Positions 1-6,275 of a stretch of 16,052 bases of DNA are shown piece by piece. The notes under the pieces were generated by a model. It was given only the letters and a program-made list of their open reading frames with translations, did not search any database and had not been told where the DNA came from. Where the stretch lies: positions 1 to 16,052 of the forward strand of contig JBFWZG010000079.1 in assembly GCA_050185515.1 (NCBI GenBank), read 5' to 3'. The position numbers and the translations under genes were made by a program. The stretch comes from JAQSWP01 sp050185515 (GTDB lineage: Bacteria; Pseudomonadota; Alphaproteobacteria; Reyranellales; JAQSWP01). Each line of letters starts with the position of its first letter. Position 1 is the stretch's first letter.

Positions 1-2
1 GC

Positions 3-79
3 TGGCGTCCCCGAGAGGATTCGAACCTCCGACCTCCGGTTTAGGAAACCGCTGCTCTATCCGGCTGAGCTACGGGGAC
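3..79 (-). tRNA. tRNA-Arg (anticodon CCT)
   Basis: The minus strand folds as a complete tRNA. The acceptor stem GTCCCCG (79-73) pairs with CGGGGAC (13-7), followed by discriminator G (6) and an encoded CCA (5-3). The D stem GCTC/GAGC and the T arm GGAGG-TTCGAAT-CCTCT are present. The anticodon loop reads TTCCTAA, giving CCT, which decodes AGG. The first anticodon-stem pair (27-43) is G-G rather than a Watson-Crick pair; the other four pairs are intact. AGG is a rare Arg codon in GC-rich genomes, so this is the minor Arg isoacceptor. No island integrase is visible next to it. Confidence 0.97.
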
Positions 80-99
80 AATCCGGCCTGCGGGCGGAC

Positions 100-128
100 T
101 TTATAGCCGCCGCAGCCAGGCATTGCAA
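100..128 (-). promoter_or_regulatory. Sigma-70-type promoter of the tRNA-Arg gene
   Basis: On the minus strand a -35 box TTGCAA (128-123) is followed by a 17-nt spacer and a -10 box TATAAA (105-100). Transcription would start near 93, about 14 nt before the mature 5' end at 79. Box match and spacing are both close to consensus, and the location upstream of a stable RNA gene fits. Confidence 0.65.
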
Positions 129-265
129 AACGCCGTAATTCCGCTGGCCGAGGCCGAAAACGGGCGCTGGCAAAGCCCGCCGCCTGACGTGCTAGACTGG
201 CGCTGAACGGCCGTTCATGCCTTTGGCGGACGGCGAGCTTTCAGACCGACCCACCGTGGACCGCA

Positions 266-1015
266 ATGCCAGCCAGCAAATCCAATGAAAAGATCCTGGG
301 CGTCGAGCGCCGGGTCGACGCCACCCACGAAGACGAACACCACCCGTATCGCCGGCCGCTCGATGCGGCGACGTTGATCCTGGTGCGCCGGAACGCCGGC
401 GTGCCGGAGGTGCTGCTGGGCTGCCGGGCGGGCAAATCGGCCTTCATGCCCAACCGCTACGTCTTCCCGGGTGGCCGGGTCGACCCCGCCGACACGCGCG
501 TGCCCTATGCCGCCGACCTGCGCGAGGACGTCGCCGAGCGGCTGACCCGCGCCTGCAGCATCGCGCGCGGCCGGGCGCTGGCCATTGCCGCCATTCGCGA
601 GACTTTCGAGGAAACCGGCCTGATCATCGGCAAGCCCCTCGAGGGTCGCCGGCCACGAACCGTCGCCGAGCACTGGCGCGGCTTCATCGATGCCGGCATG
701 GCGCCGGCGCTCGACCAGCTCGACTACATCGCCCGCGCCATCACCCCGCCGGGCCGGCCGCGCCGCTTCAACGCCCGCTTTTTCATGGCCGATGATTCGG
801 TCATTTCCGGCGGCGAGATCAAGAGCAACGGCGAGCTGGGCGACATTCGCTGGGTGCGGCTGGACGAGGCGCAGCAATTGCCGATCCCGACCATCACGCA
901 ACTGGTGCTCGGCGAGGTCGCGCGGCTGCTCGAGGAGCCGCCGGCTTCGGCCGTCGATCGCCGCATCCCGCTCTTCAAGACGGTCTACGGCAAGCATCTG
1001 CTGATGGAGGAGTAG
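266..1015 (+). CDS. NUDIX hydrolase, NUDT19/RP2-like
   Basis: 249 aa, cytoplasmic. NUDIX enzymes hydrolyse nucleoside diphosphates linked to another moiety; the NUDT19 group includes CoA diphosphatases. The N-terminal beta strand AATLILVRR lies near residues 34-42, followed by the NRYVFPGGRVDPAD segment (63-76). The catalytic RETFEETGL is at 111-119. About 35 residues separate the GG part from the REtFEEtGL part of the NUDIX box. This insertion is characteristic of the NUDT19/RP2 branch and unlike the compact 23-residue MutT box. The start at 266 is the only Met before the domain; no strong Shine-Dalgarno precedes it. The gene is convergent with the epimerase, and a palindromic repeat fills the gap. 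The substrate cannot be read from the sequence. A CoA ester would fit the acyl-CoA genes further along, but that is inference. Confidence 0.88.
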   Translation: MPASKSNEKILGVERRVDATHEDEHHPYRRPLDAATLILVRRNAGVPEVLLGCRAGKSAFMPNRYVFPGGRVDPADTRVPYAADLREDVAERLTRACSIARGRALAIAAIRETFEETGLIIGKPLEGRRPRTVAEHWRGFIDAGMAPALDQLDYIARAITPPGRPRRFNARFFMADDSVISGGEIKSNGELGDIRWVRLDEAQQLPIPTITQLVLGEVARLLEEPPASAVDRRIPLFKTVYGKHLLMEE

Positions 1016-1017
1016 GC

Positions 1018-1080
1018 TGGAGCAAATCATGTTTTGACGGAAGCGCTCGCGATTCCGCCAAAACATGTGAATTTGCTCCA
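1018..1080. repeat. Long imperfect palindrome in a convergent gap (copy 1)
   Basis: The left arm 1018-1042 (TGGAGCAAAT-CATGTTTTG-ACGGAA) pairs with the right arm 1053-1080 around a 10-nt loop GCGCTCGCGA. Pairing is complete apart from one A/G difference and a 3-nt bulge (TCA) in the right arm. It starts 2 bp after the NUDIX stop codon. It may serve as a bidirectional terminator for the two convergent genes, but there is no T-tract, so a mobile or selfish intergenic repeat is equally likely. Confidence 0.85.
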
Positions 1081-1094
1081 AGCATCTAGGAATA

Positions 1095-1139
1095 GACCGG
1101 ATTCACACGGTCAGACGAAATCGCGGACGCTTCCGTCTG
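1095..1139. repeat. Second, inverted copy of the intergenic repeat core, with a small hairpin
   Basis: Read on the minus strand, 1135-1115 (ACGGAAGCGTCCGCGATTTCG) matches the core of the first palindrome, ACGGAAGCGCTCGCGATTCCG at 1037-1057, at nearly every position. Its ends CAGACG (1112-1117) and CGTCTG (1134-1139) form an inverted repeat. Just before it, GACCG (1095-1099) and CGGTC (1108-1112) form another hairpin whose loop carries ATTCACA, a string also present in the bulged right arm of copy 1. The gap is therefore a mosaic of two head-to-head related units. Confidence 0.65.
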
Positions 1140-1152
1140 CTCGTGATCCGCT

Positions 1153-2172
1153 TCAGGCGAACAGCGCGCGGTTTTCGGCCACCCAGTCGATCAGCCGGCC
1201 GACGCCTTCGCCGACGCCGATCTGCGGCCGCCAGCCCAGCGCCTGCTCCAATCGCGCGATGTCGCTGACATAGACCTTCTGGTCGCCCGCCCGCCATTCG
1301 CCGAAGGCCGGTGCGATGCGCCGGCACAGCCGCTCCTCGAGCAGGGCGACAAGTTCCAGCAGCGACAGCGTTTCGCCCGGCCCACCGCCGACGTTGAAGG
1401 CCCTTCCGCGCACCGCCGCCGGATTCTCGACCGCCAGCGCGTAGGCCCGCACCAGATCGTCGACATGCAGCACGTCCCGCACCTGCCTGCCGTCGCCGTA
1501 GATCGTGATCTGCCGGCCGAGCGTGGCGGCAATGGCGAACCAGGCCACCCAGCCCTGGTCCTCGACGCCGAACTGGCGCGGCCCGTAGATGCAGGACTGG
1601 CGGAACGACGTCGTATTGAGGCCGTAGATGCGTGCGTAGTCGACCATGTATTGATCGGCCGCGCCCTTGGAGCAGCCATAGGGCGAATGGAAATCCAGCG
1701 GCCGCTCCTCGCCGACGCCCTGGCTGGCCGCGAAGGCGTAGCGGCCGCCGCGCTCGACCACGCGCAGATCGTCCAGCTTGCCGTAGACCTTGTTGGTCGA
1801 GGCGAAGATTACGCTGGCCTGGGGGCAGTGCTGGCGCACCGCTTCCAGCACGTTGAGCGTGCCCAGCGCGTTAATCTCGAAATCCTCGCGCGGGTCGGCG
1901 ACCGAGGTCGTCACCGCGACCTGCGCCGCCAGATGCAGCACCGCGTCGTAGCGCCGCGCCGCGAACAATTGCTCCAGCGCCTCGCGGTCGCGGATGTCGC
2001 CTTTGACGAAGCCGACATTGTGCCGCCGCCGCAGCCAGTCGAGATTGTCCTGCCCGCCCTTGCGGCTGAGATTGTCGAACAGCGTCACGCGCCAGCCTTG
2101 GGCGGCGAAACTCTGCGCGGCGTTGATGCCGATGAATCCGGCGCCGCCTATGATCAGCATTTCACGCATCAT
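1153..2172 (-). CDS. NAD-dependent sugar epimerase, CDP-paratose 2-epimerase-like
   Basis: 339 aa, cytoplasmic extended short-chain dehydrogenase. The Rossmann motif GGAGFIG is at residues 9-15. FDNLSRKG (32-39) follows, then STNKVYG (125-131), with the catalytic YGCSK pair Y165/K169. The sequence RQFGVEDQGWVAWF (199-212) together with STNKVYG is characteristic of CDP-paratose (tyvelose) 2-epimerases and separates it from GalE or RmlB. The reaction in that family is NAD-dependent epimerisation at C2 of a CDP-3,6-dideoxyhexose. No CDP-sugar biosynthesis partners are in the window, so the true substrate may be another nucleotide sugar. The start is uncertain: Met at 2172, 2169 or 2160 are all possible and none has a clear Shine-Dalgarno. 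It is divergent from the glycosyltransferase across an AT-rich patch. Confidence 0.85.
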   Translation of the reverse strand: MMREMLIIGGAGFIGINAAQSFAAQGWRVTLFDNLSRKGGQDNLDWLRRRHNVGFVKGDIRDREALEQLFAARRYDAVLHLAAQVAVTTSVADPREDFEINALGTLNVLEAVRQHCPQASVIFASTNKVYGKLDDLRVVERGGRYAFAASQGVGEERPLDFHSPYGCSKGAADQYMVDYARIYGLNTTSFRQSCIYGPRQFGVEDQGWVAWFAIAATLGRQITIYGDGRQVRDVLHVDDLVRAYALAVENPAAVRGRAFNVGGGPGETLSLLELVALLEERLCRRIAPAFGEWRAGDQKVYVSDIARLEQALGWRPQIGVGEGVGRLIDWVAENRALFA

Positions 2173-2188
2173 TGTAACGCAATACTCT

Positions 2189-2216
2189 ATGATAACTTAT
2201 TGTAAAACAATAACAA
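2189..2216 (-). promoter_or_regulatory. Candidate promoter of the epimerase gene
   Basis: On the minus strand TTGTTA (2216-2211), a 16-nt spacer and TATCAT (2194-2189) give a plausible -35/-10 pair. Transcription would start near 2182, leaving a very short leader before the start codons at 2172, 2169 or 2160. This would agree with the absence of a Shine-Dalgarno. The area (about 2172-2225) is markedly AT-rich against its GC-rich surroundings. Confidence 0.35.
2197..2213. promoter_or_regulatory. Perfect 7-3-7 inverted repeat, possible operator
   Basis: TTATTGT-AAA-ACAATAA is a perfect inverted repeat of 7 bp arms around 3 nt. It sits almost entirely in the spacer of the candidate epimerase promoter and about 20 bp upstream of the first ORF on the other side. 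A repressor bound here could control both divergent transcripts. No regulator gene is adjacent, so the binding protein is unknown. Confidence 0.45.
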
Positions 2217-2234
2217 AAATGAGATGATGTGTGG

Positions 2235-2372
2235 ATGGCCAGTCTTCCGCGGCCATCGCAGATTTGGGACTTCCCCGTGCCGACCCAGTTCGAAGCCCTG
2301 CGCCGCCAGGCGGCCAGCGAGAACGCCGACCCGCAGCAGCGCAATCCCCTGTGGGGGATTGATGACCATTAG
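2235..2372 (+). CDS. Small ORF overlapping the glycosyltransferase start
   Basis: 45 codons from ATG 2235 to TAG 2370-2372, ending inside the glycosyltransferase gene (its ATG is at 2362), an 11-bp overlap typical of translational coupling. The peptide begins MASLPRPSQIWDFPVPTQF and has a charged Arg/Gln/Glu/Asp-rich C-terminal half, with no signal peptide or membrane segment. 36 of 45 codons end in G or C, like the real genes around it. The competing frame, an N-terminal extension of the glycosyltransferase, is a Pro/Arg/Ser/Cys mix with no family resemblance. No strong Shine-Dalgarno is seen; a GTG at 2229 is an alternative start. I do not recognise the protein. It may be a real small protein, a leader peptide, or a non-coding 5' region. 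Confidence 0.45.
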   Translation: MASLPRPSQIWDFPVPTQFEALRRQAASENADPQQRNPLWGIDDH

Positions 2373-3561
2373 ACGCGACAAGGTGCTGATGCTGACCCTG
2401 CCGCCGGCGATGGGCGGCGTTTCGGTCATGGCGCGCGATGCGGCAAGGGCGCTGGCGAGCGACGGATTCTCCGTCGTCGCGGCCCATCGCGTTGCCTGGA
2501 GCGAACGGCCCGATCTGTCGGTGCCGTGCTACGCCGTGCCTTTCCGTCGCCCACGCCTGGAGCCGTGGCCGGACGATCGCGCCGGGATCGAACGCTTCGG
2601 CGTCGGCACATGGTTTCCGGAACTGGAATGGGCGCATCATCTCGCGCTATCGCCGTGGCGGCGGCTTATCGAAAGCTATCCGCGCCACGTCGTTGTTACC
2701 GGGAATGCGCTGCCGGCCACCGGGCTGGCGCAGCTCGGTCTGCCGGCGCTGAACTGGGTGGCGACCGATTTCCTCGGCGACCGGATCGACCGCTTCCGCA
2801 CCAAGCCGATGACGCGTCGCATCTACGATCGACTGGTCAATCGTCCATTCTGCGAGATGGCCGAGCGCTACGTGCTGGAGCGCACCGAAGTCCTTGCGTT
2901 GAGCGACCACGCCGCCGTTGCGTTAAAGGCGGTGACGCCGCGCGCCAGGCTGCGCGGGGTGCTGCGCATGCCCGTGGAGAATGCTGTAACCGCGGCCCGC
3001 ACCGGCTATGTCGGTGGCACCCACCCGGTGATCGGCTTCGCCGGCCGCCTCAGCGATCCGCGCAAGAACGTGCCTCTGCTGTTCGAGGCATTTCGCCACG
3101 CCCGGCGCGCCTTGCCTGGCTTGCGCCTGCGTGTGGTCGGCGATCTGACGCCGGAACTGGCCGCGGCGCAGGGCGGTGGCGACCTCCTCGATGCCGTCGA
3201 ATTCCTTCCGCCCCTGCTGCTTTCTGAAATGCCCGGCTTCTATGACGAACTCGATGCCTTCGTGATCTCCTCGCATCAGGAAGGACTGGCGATCGTCGGG
3301 CTCGAGGCGATGGCGCGTGGCCTGCCGGTGATCTCCACGCGCTGCGGTGGGCCGGAGGAGTATGTGATCGACGACCAGACCGGCTTCCTGACCGGGTTCG
3401 ACGGTGGCGAGATCGCCGAGGCGATTGGCCGGGCGCTGGCGCCCGCGCGTCATGCGCGACTGTCGGCCAATGCCCTGACAATGGTGCGCGAAAACTATTC
3501 CTGGGAGAGGTTTCGCGACGATTACCTGGGGCGTTTCCACGCCCTTTATGCGCGCAGCTGA
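2362..3561 (+). CDS. GT4-family glycosyltransferase
   Basis: 399 aa, GT-B fold, expected at the cytoplasmic membrane face, transferring a sugar from a nucleotide donor. The N-terminal domain opens with VLMLTLPPAMGGVSV (8-22), containing the GG loop typical of GT4 acceptor domains. The donor domain starts at IGFAGRLSDPRKN (224-236). It carries the EX7E motif E307-E315 in SSHQEGLAIVGLEAMARGLPVI, followed by GGPEE (329-333). The ATG at 2362 is preferred because GGGGGA lies just upstream (2353-2358) and family resemblance begins right after it. An upstream ATG at 2224 would add 46 residues of unfamiliar sequence. It is divergent from the sugar epimerase, suggesting a shared role in a surface polysaccharide or glycolipid. 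Donor and acceptor are unknown. Its stop is 3 bp from the stop of the convergent MBL gene. Confidence 0.88.
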   Translation: MTIRRDKVLMLTLPPAMGGVSVMARDAARALASDGFSVVAAHRVAWSERPDLSVPCYAVPFRRPRLEPWPDDRAGIERFGVGTWFPELEWAHHLALSPWRRLIESYPRHVVVTGNALPATGLAQLGLPALNWVATDFLGDRIDRFRTKPMTRRIYDRLVNRPFCEMAERYVLERTEVLALSDHAAVALKAVTPRARLRGVLRMPVENAVTAARTGYVGGTHPVIGFAGRLSDPRKNVPLLFEAFRHARRALPGLRLRVVGDLTPELAAAQGGGDLLDAVEFLPPLLLSEMPGFYDELDAFVISSHQEGLAIVGLEAMARGLPVISTRCGGPEEYVIDDQTGFLTGFDGGEIAEAIGRALAPARHARLSANALTMVRENYSWERFRDDYLGRFHALYARS

Positions 3562-3564
3562 CGT

Positions 3565-4452
3565 CTATGCCAGCCGGTAGCGGGAATTCACCGTAGGTGG
3601 CCCGTCGCTGATCACGCGCCCGGTCTCGATCATGTGAATCATGTGCGCCAGCACGGAGCGGGCGGCAGCGCCGTGCAGGCGGGGATCGACGGCGGCGTAG
3701 AGTTTTTTGACCATCTCCGGAATCCGCTCGATGCCATCGCGCAGGCAGGACAGGATCTGCCGTTCGCGCTCCTCGCGATGGGCGATATAGGCCTTCACGA
3801 AACCGACCGGGTCCTTGATCTCCGCACCATGCGTCGGAATCAGCAGCCGGTCGTCGCGCGGCAGCAGCTTGCGCAGGGAGGCCATGTAGGCTGTCATGTC
3901 GCCGTCGGGCGGCGATATCACCGAGGTTGACCACCCCATAACGTGATCGCCCGAGAACAGAACCTTGTCCTCGCGCACTCCGAAGCAAAGATGGTTCGAG
4001 ATATGGCCCGGCGTGTGCAGCGCGTCGACCGTCCAGCCGTCGCCGGAGATCACGTCGCCGTCGCCGACCGTCACGTCGGGCCGGAAATCGTGATCGCCGC
4101 TTTCCTCCGCCATGCCCTCGGGGCTGGTCGGGTGCGGGCCGAAGCCATAGGTCGTGGCGCCGGTCGCCGCCTTGATCGCGGCGGTGGCCGGCGAATGGTC
4201 GATATGGGTGTGGGTGACCAGGATATGCGTCACCGTTTCGTTGCGCACTGCGTTCAGCAGCGCCTCGACATGCGCCTTGTCGGCCGGACCCGGATCGACG
4301 ATCGCCACCTTGCCCTTGCCGAGAACGTAGGTGCCCGTGCCATGGAAGGTGAAGGGGCCGGGATTGTTGGCGACCACGCGCCGGATCAGCGGCGTGACCT
4401 GGGCGGGCTCGCCATAGCTGAAGTCGAGCTCGCGGATGAAGGGAATGGCCAC
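3565..4452 (-). CDS. MBL-fold metallo-hydrolase (LACTB2-like)
   Basis: 295 aa, no signal peptide, so cytoplasmic. The zinc ligands are all visible: HTHIDH at 81-86, H150 in HTPGH (146-150), D169 in SGDH (167-170) and H208 in PTHG (206-209). A C-terminal region of about 70 residues after the core resembles the winged-helix-like tail of LACTB2-type proteins. Known members act on varied substrates (nucleic acids, thioesters, lactones), so a specific reaction should not be assigned. The start is GTG at 4452 with CGGAG upstream (Shine-Dalgarno core at 4463-4460, 7-nt gap). It lies 19 bp after the propeller gene stop on the same strand and is probably the last gene of the TRAP transcription unit. 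That suggests hydrolysis of an imported compound or its thioester, which is inference. Confidence 0.85.
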   Translation of the reverse strand: MAIPFIRELDFSYGEPAQVTPLIRRVVANNPGPFTFHGTGTYVLGKGKVAIVDPGPADKAHVEALLNAVRNETVTHILVTHTHIDHSPATAAIKAATGATTYGFGPHPTSPEGMAEESGDHDFRPDVTVGDGDVISGDGWTVDALHTPGHISNHLCFGVREDKVLFSGDHVMGWSTSVISPPDGDMTAYMASLRKLLPRDDRLLIPTHGAEIKDPVGFVKAYIAHREERERQILSCLRDGIERIPEMVKKLYAAVDPRLHGAAARSVLAHMIHMIETGRVISDGPPTVNSRYRLA

Positions 4453-4471
4453 GGCGGTGCTCCGATCTGCT

Positions 4472-6184
4472 CTAGAACTGGGGCGTCAGCTTGTAGACCG
4501 CATTGCGCAGGTCGGAGGTGACGTAGATGGCGCCGGACTTGCCGACGGCGACGCCGGTCGGCACGTTCGCCGGCGGCCCGCCCTGGAACGAAGCGAGGCC
4601 GATCGCCAGATTGCCGGCCAGCGGCGTCAGCGCGCCGTCCTTGGGATCGATCGCCACCACGCGGCGCATGCCGACTTCGGCCACGATGATGCGCCCGTCC
4701 GGCGCCACGTCGATCCCTTCCGGGCCCTTCAGCCCGCTGGCCACTACCTTCTTCGACCCGTCGGCCAGGTTGATCCGGCTCACTGTTCCGCTCGCCAGTT
4801 CGGTGACGTAAACGGCATTGCCGTCGGCCAGCGCCATCGACACAGGCGCCGCCAGTTCGGTGGCAATCGTGCTGCGGTCCTTGCCGTCGGCGCCCTTGAC
4901 CCGCAACAGCGAGCCGCTGCCCAGTTCCAGCACCAGCAGCGAGCCGTCGGCCTGTTCGATGGCGTCTACCGGCGCCTTGAACTCGTGCAGCATGGAAAGC
5001 GGCTTGCCGGTCGCCCGGTCGATGCGCTGCACCGAATTGGTGAACCAGCTGGTCAGGACCACATGCTTGGCGTTGACCGAGACGCCGAACGGATATTCGA
5101 GCTGGTCGGCCTGCATGCGCAGCACCGTCTTCACCGCGCCGCTGCCGCCGTCGACGGTGCGGTAGGCGAAAATATCGGGCAGGTAGAGCGTCTCCCTGTC
5201 GCCGTCAGCATGCACGGCGATGTCTGCCGGCACCGCCAGCCTGCCCTCGACGACCGTATGCGCCTGGCCGGTCTCCGTATCGATGCGGTAGATGCCGTTG
5301 TCGGCCATGTTGGTGATGAACAGCCGGTCGCGCGAATCGATCGCCAGATTGTCGATCGAAGGCGGCACGCTGGCGATCAGCGTCTTCTGGCCCGAACTGG
5401 TCTCGACCCGCACCACCTGGCCCAGGGCGGTATCGACCACGTAGAGATTGCCCTTGGAATCGAAATTCACCGCTGCCGGCACCTTGAAGCCGCTGGCCAC
5501 CGTCGCGACCGTCGCCTTGTCGACGTCGACCTTCACCACCTGGCCCTTGAACCACAGTGGCCCGTAGAGCAGCCCGTCGGGGCCGAACTCGAAGCCGTTC
5601 AGCCCGCCCATGCCCTCCATCACCTTGCGCGGCGCCTTGGGCGCTGCATTGGCCTGCGCGTCGGCCTTGAGCGGCCCGGTGTCGATCTCCCACAGCGCGT
5701 CGCCAAGGAATACCTGGGTGGCGAACAGCCTGCCGTCCTTGGTGAAAGCCAGCGAATTGATGCCGGGCAGGCCGGTCGCCAGCTGCTTGATCGGCTGGTC
5801 CGGCTTGGCGCGCGCATGCACGATGCCGGTCAGAAACGAGGTCCAGGCCATGGCGCCGTCGGGACCGAAGGCGATGTCGTCGGCCATGCCCTCGGGCGCC
5901 GGCACCGCGGTCTCGACCTCGCCGGTCTCGACCTGGATCTTGTAGAGCGCCTGGCCGACCACGCTGCCGGCGAAGAGCTGGTCGTCGCGGTCGAAGGCCA
6001 GACCGTGCACGCCGTGGAAATGCGAGCCCGGCACCAGGAACTGCGTCACGTAGGATTTCGGCGTGGGCGGCGCGGCCGCCTGTTTCTGCTGCGCGCCGGC
6101 CAGCGGTGCGGCAAGAGCGACGGCGCCGGCCAGTGTCAGGGCGGCGGCGCGGTGGCGGAATGCGGGACGACGATGCGGGCGCAT
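4472..6184 (-). CDS. Exported double beta-propeller, SMP-30/NHL-like
   Basis: 570 aa. A Sec-type signal peptide occupies residues 1-31 (Arg-rich start, hydrophobic core, AGA-QQ cleavage site), so the protein is periplasmic. Twelve repeats of the form 'hxhxxDGxLYVxxxxxxxVxRID' can be counted, starting near residues 61, 103, 144, 197, 239, 279, 321, 367, 407, 448, 490 and 544. That is enough for two six-bladed propellers, against one in ordinary SMP-30/gluconolactonase proteins. Metal-binding residues of lactonases could not be assigned with confidence, so it may be a hydrolase/lactonase or a binding scaffold. GAGGA sits 6 nt before the ATG. The gene is 91 bp downstream of dctM and 19 bp upstream of the MBL gene, all on one strand, which argues for a role with the imported TRAP substrate. 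Confidence 0.75.
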   Translation of the reverse strand: MRPHRRPAFRHRAAALTLAGAVALAAPLAGAQQKQAAAPPTPKSYVTQFLVPGSHFHGVHGLAFDRDDQLFAGSVVGQALYKIQVETGEVETAVPAPEGMADDIAFGPDGAMAWTSFLTGIVHARAKPDQPIKQLATGLPGINSLAFTKDGRLFATQVFLGDALWEIDTGPLKADAQANAAPKAPRKVMEGMGGLNGFEFGPDGLLYGPLWFKGQVVKVDVDKATVATVASGFKVPAAVNFDSKGNLYVVDTALGQVVRVETSSGQKTLIASVPPSIDNLAIDSRDRLFITNMADNGIYRIDTETGQAHTVVEGRLAVPADIAVHADGDRETLYLPDIFAYRTVDGGSGAVKTVLRMQADQLEYPFGVSVNAKHVVLTSWFTNSVQRIDRATGKPLSMLHEFKAPVDAIEQADGSLLVLELGSGSLLRVKGADGKDRSTIATELAAPVSMALADGNAVYVTELASGTVSRINLADGSKKVVASGLKGPEGIDVAPDGRIIVAEVGMRRVVAIDPKDGALTPLAGNLAIGLASFQGGPPANVPTGVAVGKSGAIYVTSDLRNAVYKLTPQF

Positions 6185-6231
6185 GGCGTTTCCTCGGAGG
6201 TCAGGCGTTTGCCGGAATGTTAGGACCGCAA

Positions 6232-6254
6232 GCCGGCGAGGTCCACCCGCCGGC
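6232..6254. other. GC-rich hairpin between dctM and the propeller gene
   Basis: GCCGGCG (6232-6238) and CGCCGGC (6248-6254) form a perfect 7-bp stem with a 9-nt loop. It lies about 22 nt after the dctM stop in the direction of transcription and before the propeller Shine-Dalgarno. There is no following T-tract, so it is not a standard terminator. It could be an mRNA-processing or stability element separating the two parts of the unit. Confidence 0.3.
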
Positions 6255-6275
6255 CGCGCTTTTGCCGATGGCGGA

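Noticed and set aside
1..265. tRNA-Arg as an integration site of a genomic island
   Set aside because: No integrase, no repeated tRNA 3' end and no change in composition are seen in the window.
215..1081. 288-aa minus-strand ORF opposite the NUDIX gene
   Set aside because: It is antisense to an intact NUDIX protein with catalytic motifs; its composition is Ala/Arg/Gly/Asp-rich without family features.
2224..2361. 46-residue N-terminal extension of the glycosyltransferase
   Set aside because: Pro/Arg/Ser/Cys-rich sequence with no family resemblance; a Shine-Dalgarno sits before the ATG at 2362, and the other frame here looks more coding-like.
4436..6223. 595-aa plus-strand ORF opposite the propeller gene
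   Set aside because: A long open antisense frame is common in GC-rich DNA; the sense strand has a signal peptide, a good ribosome binding site and repeat structure, while this one is His/Arg/Gly-rich with no motifs.
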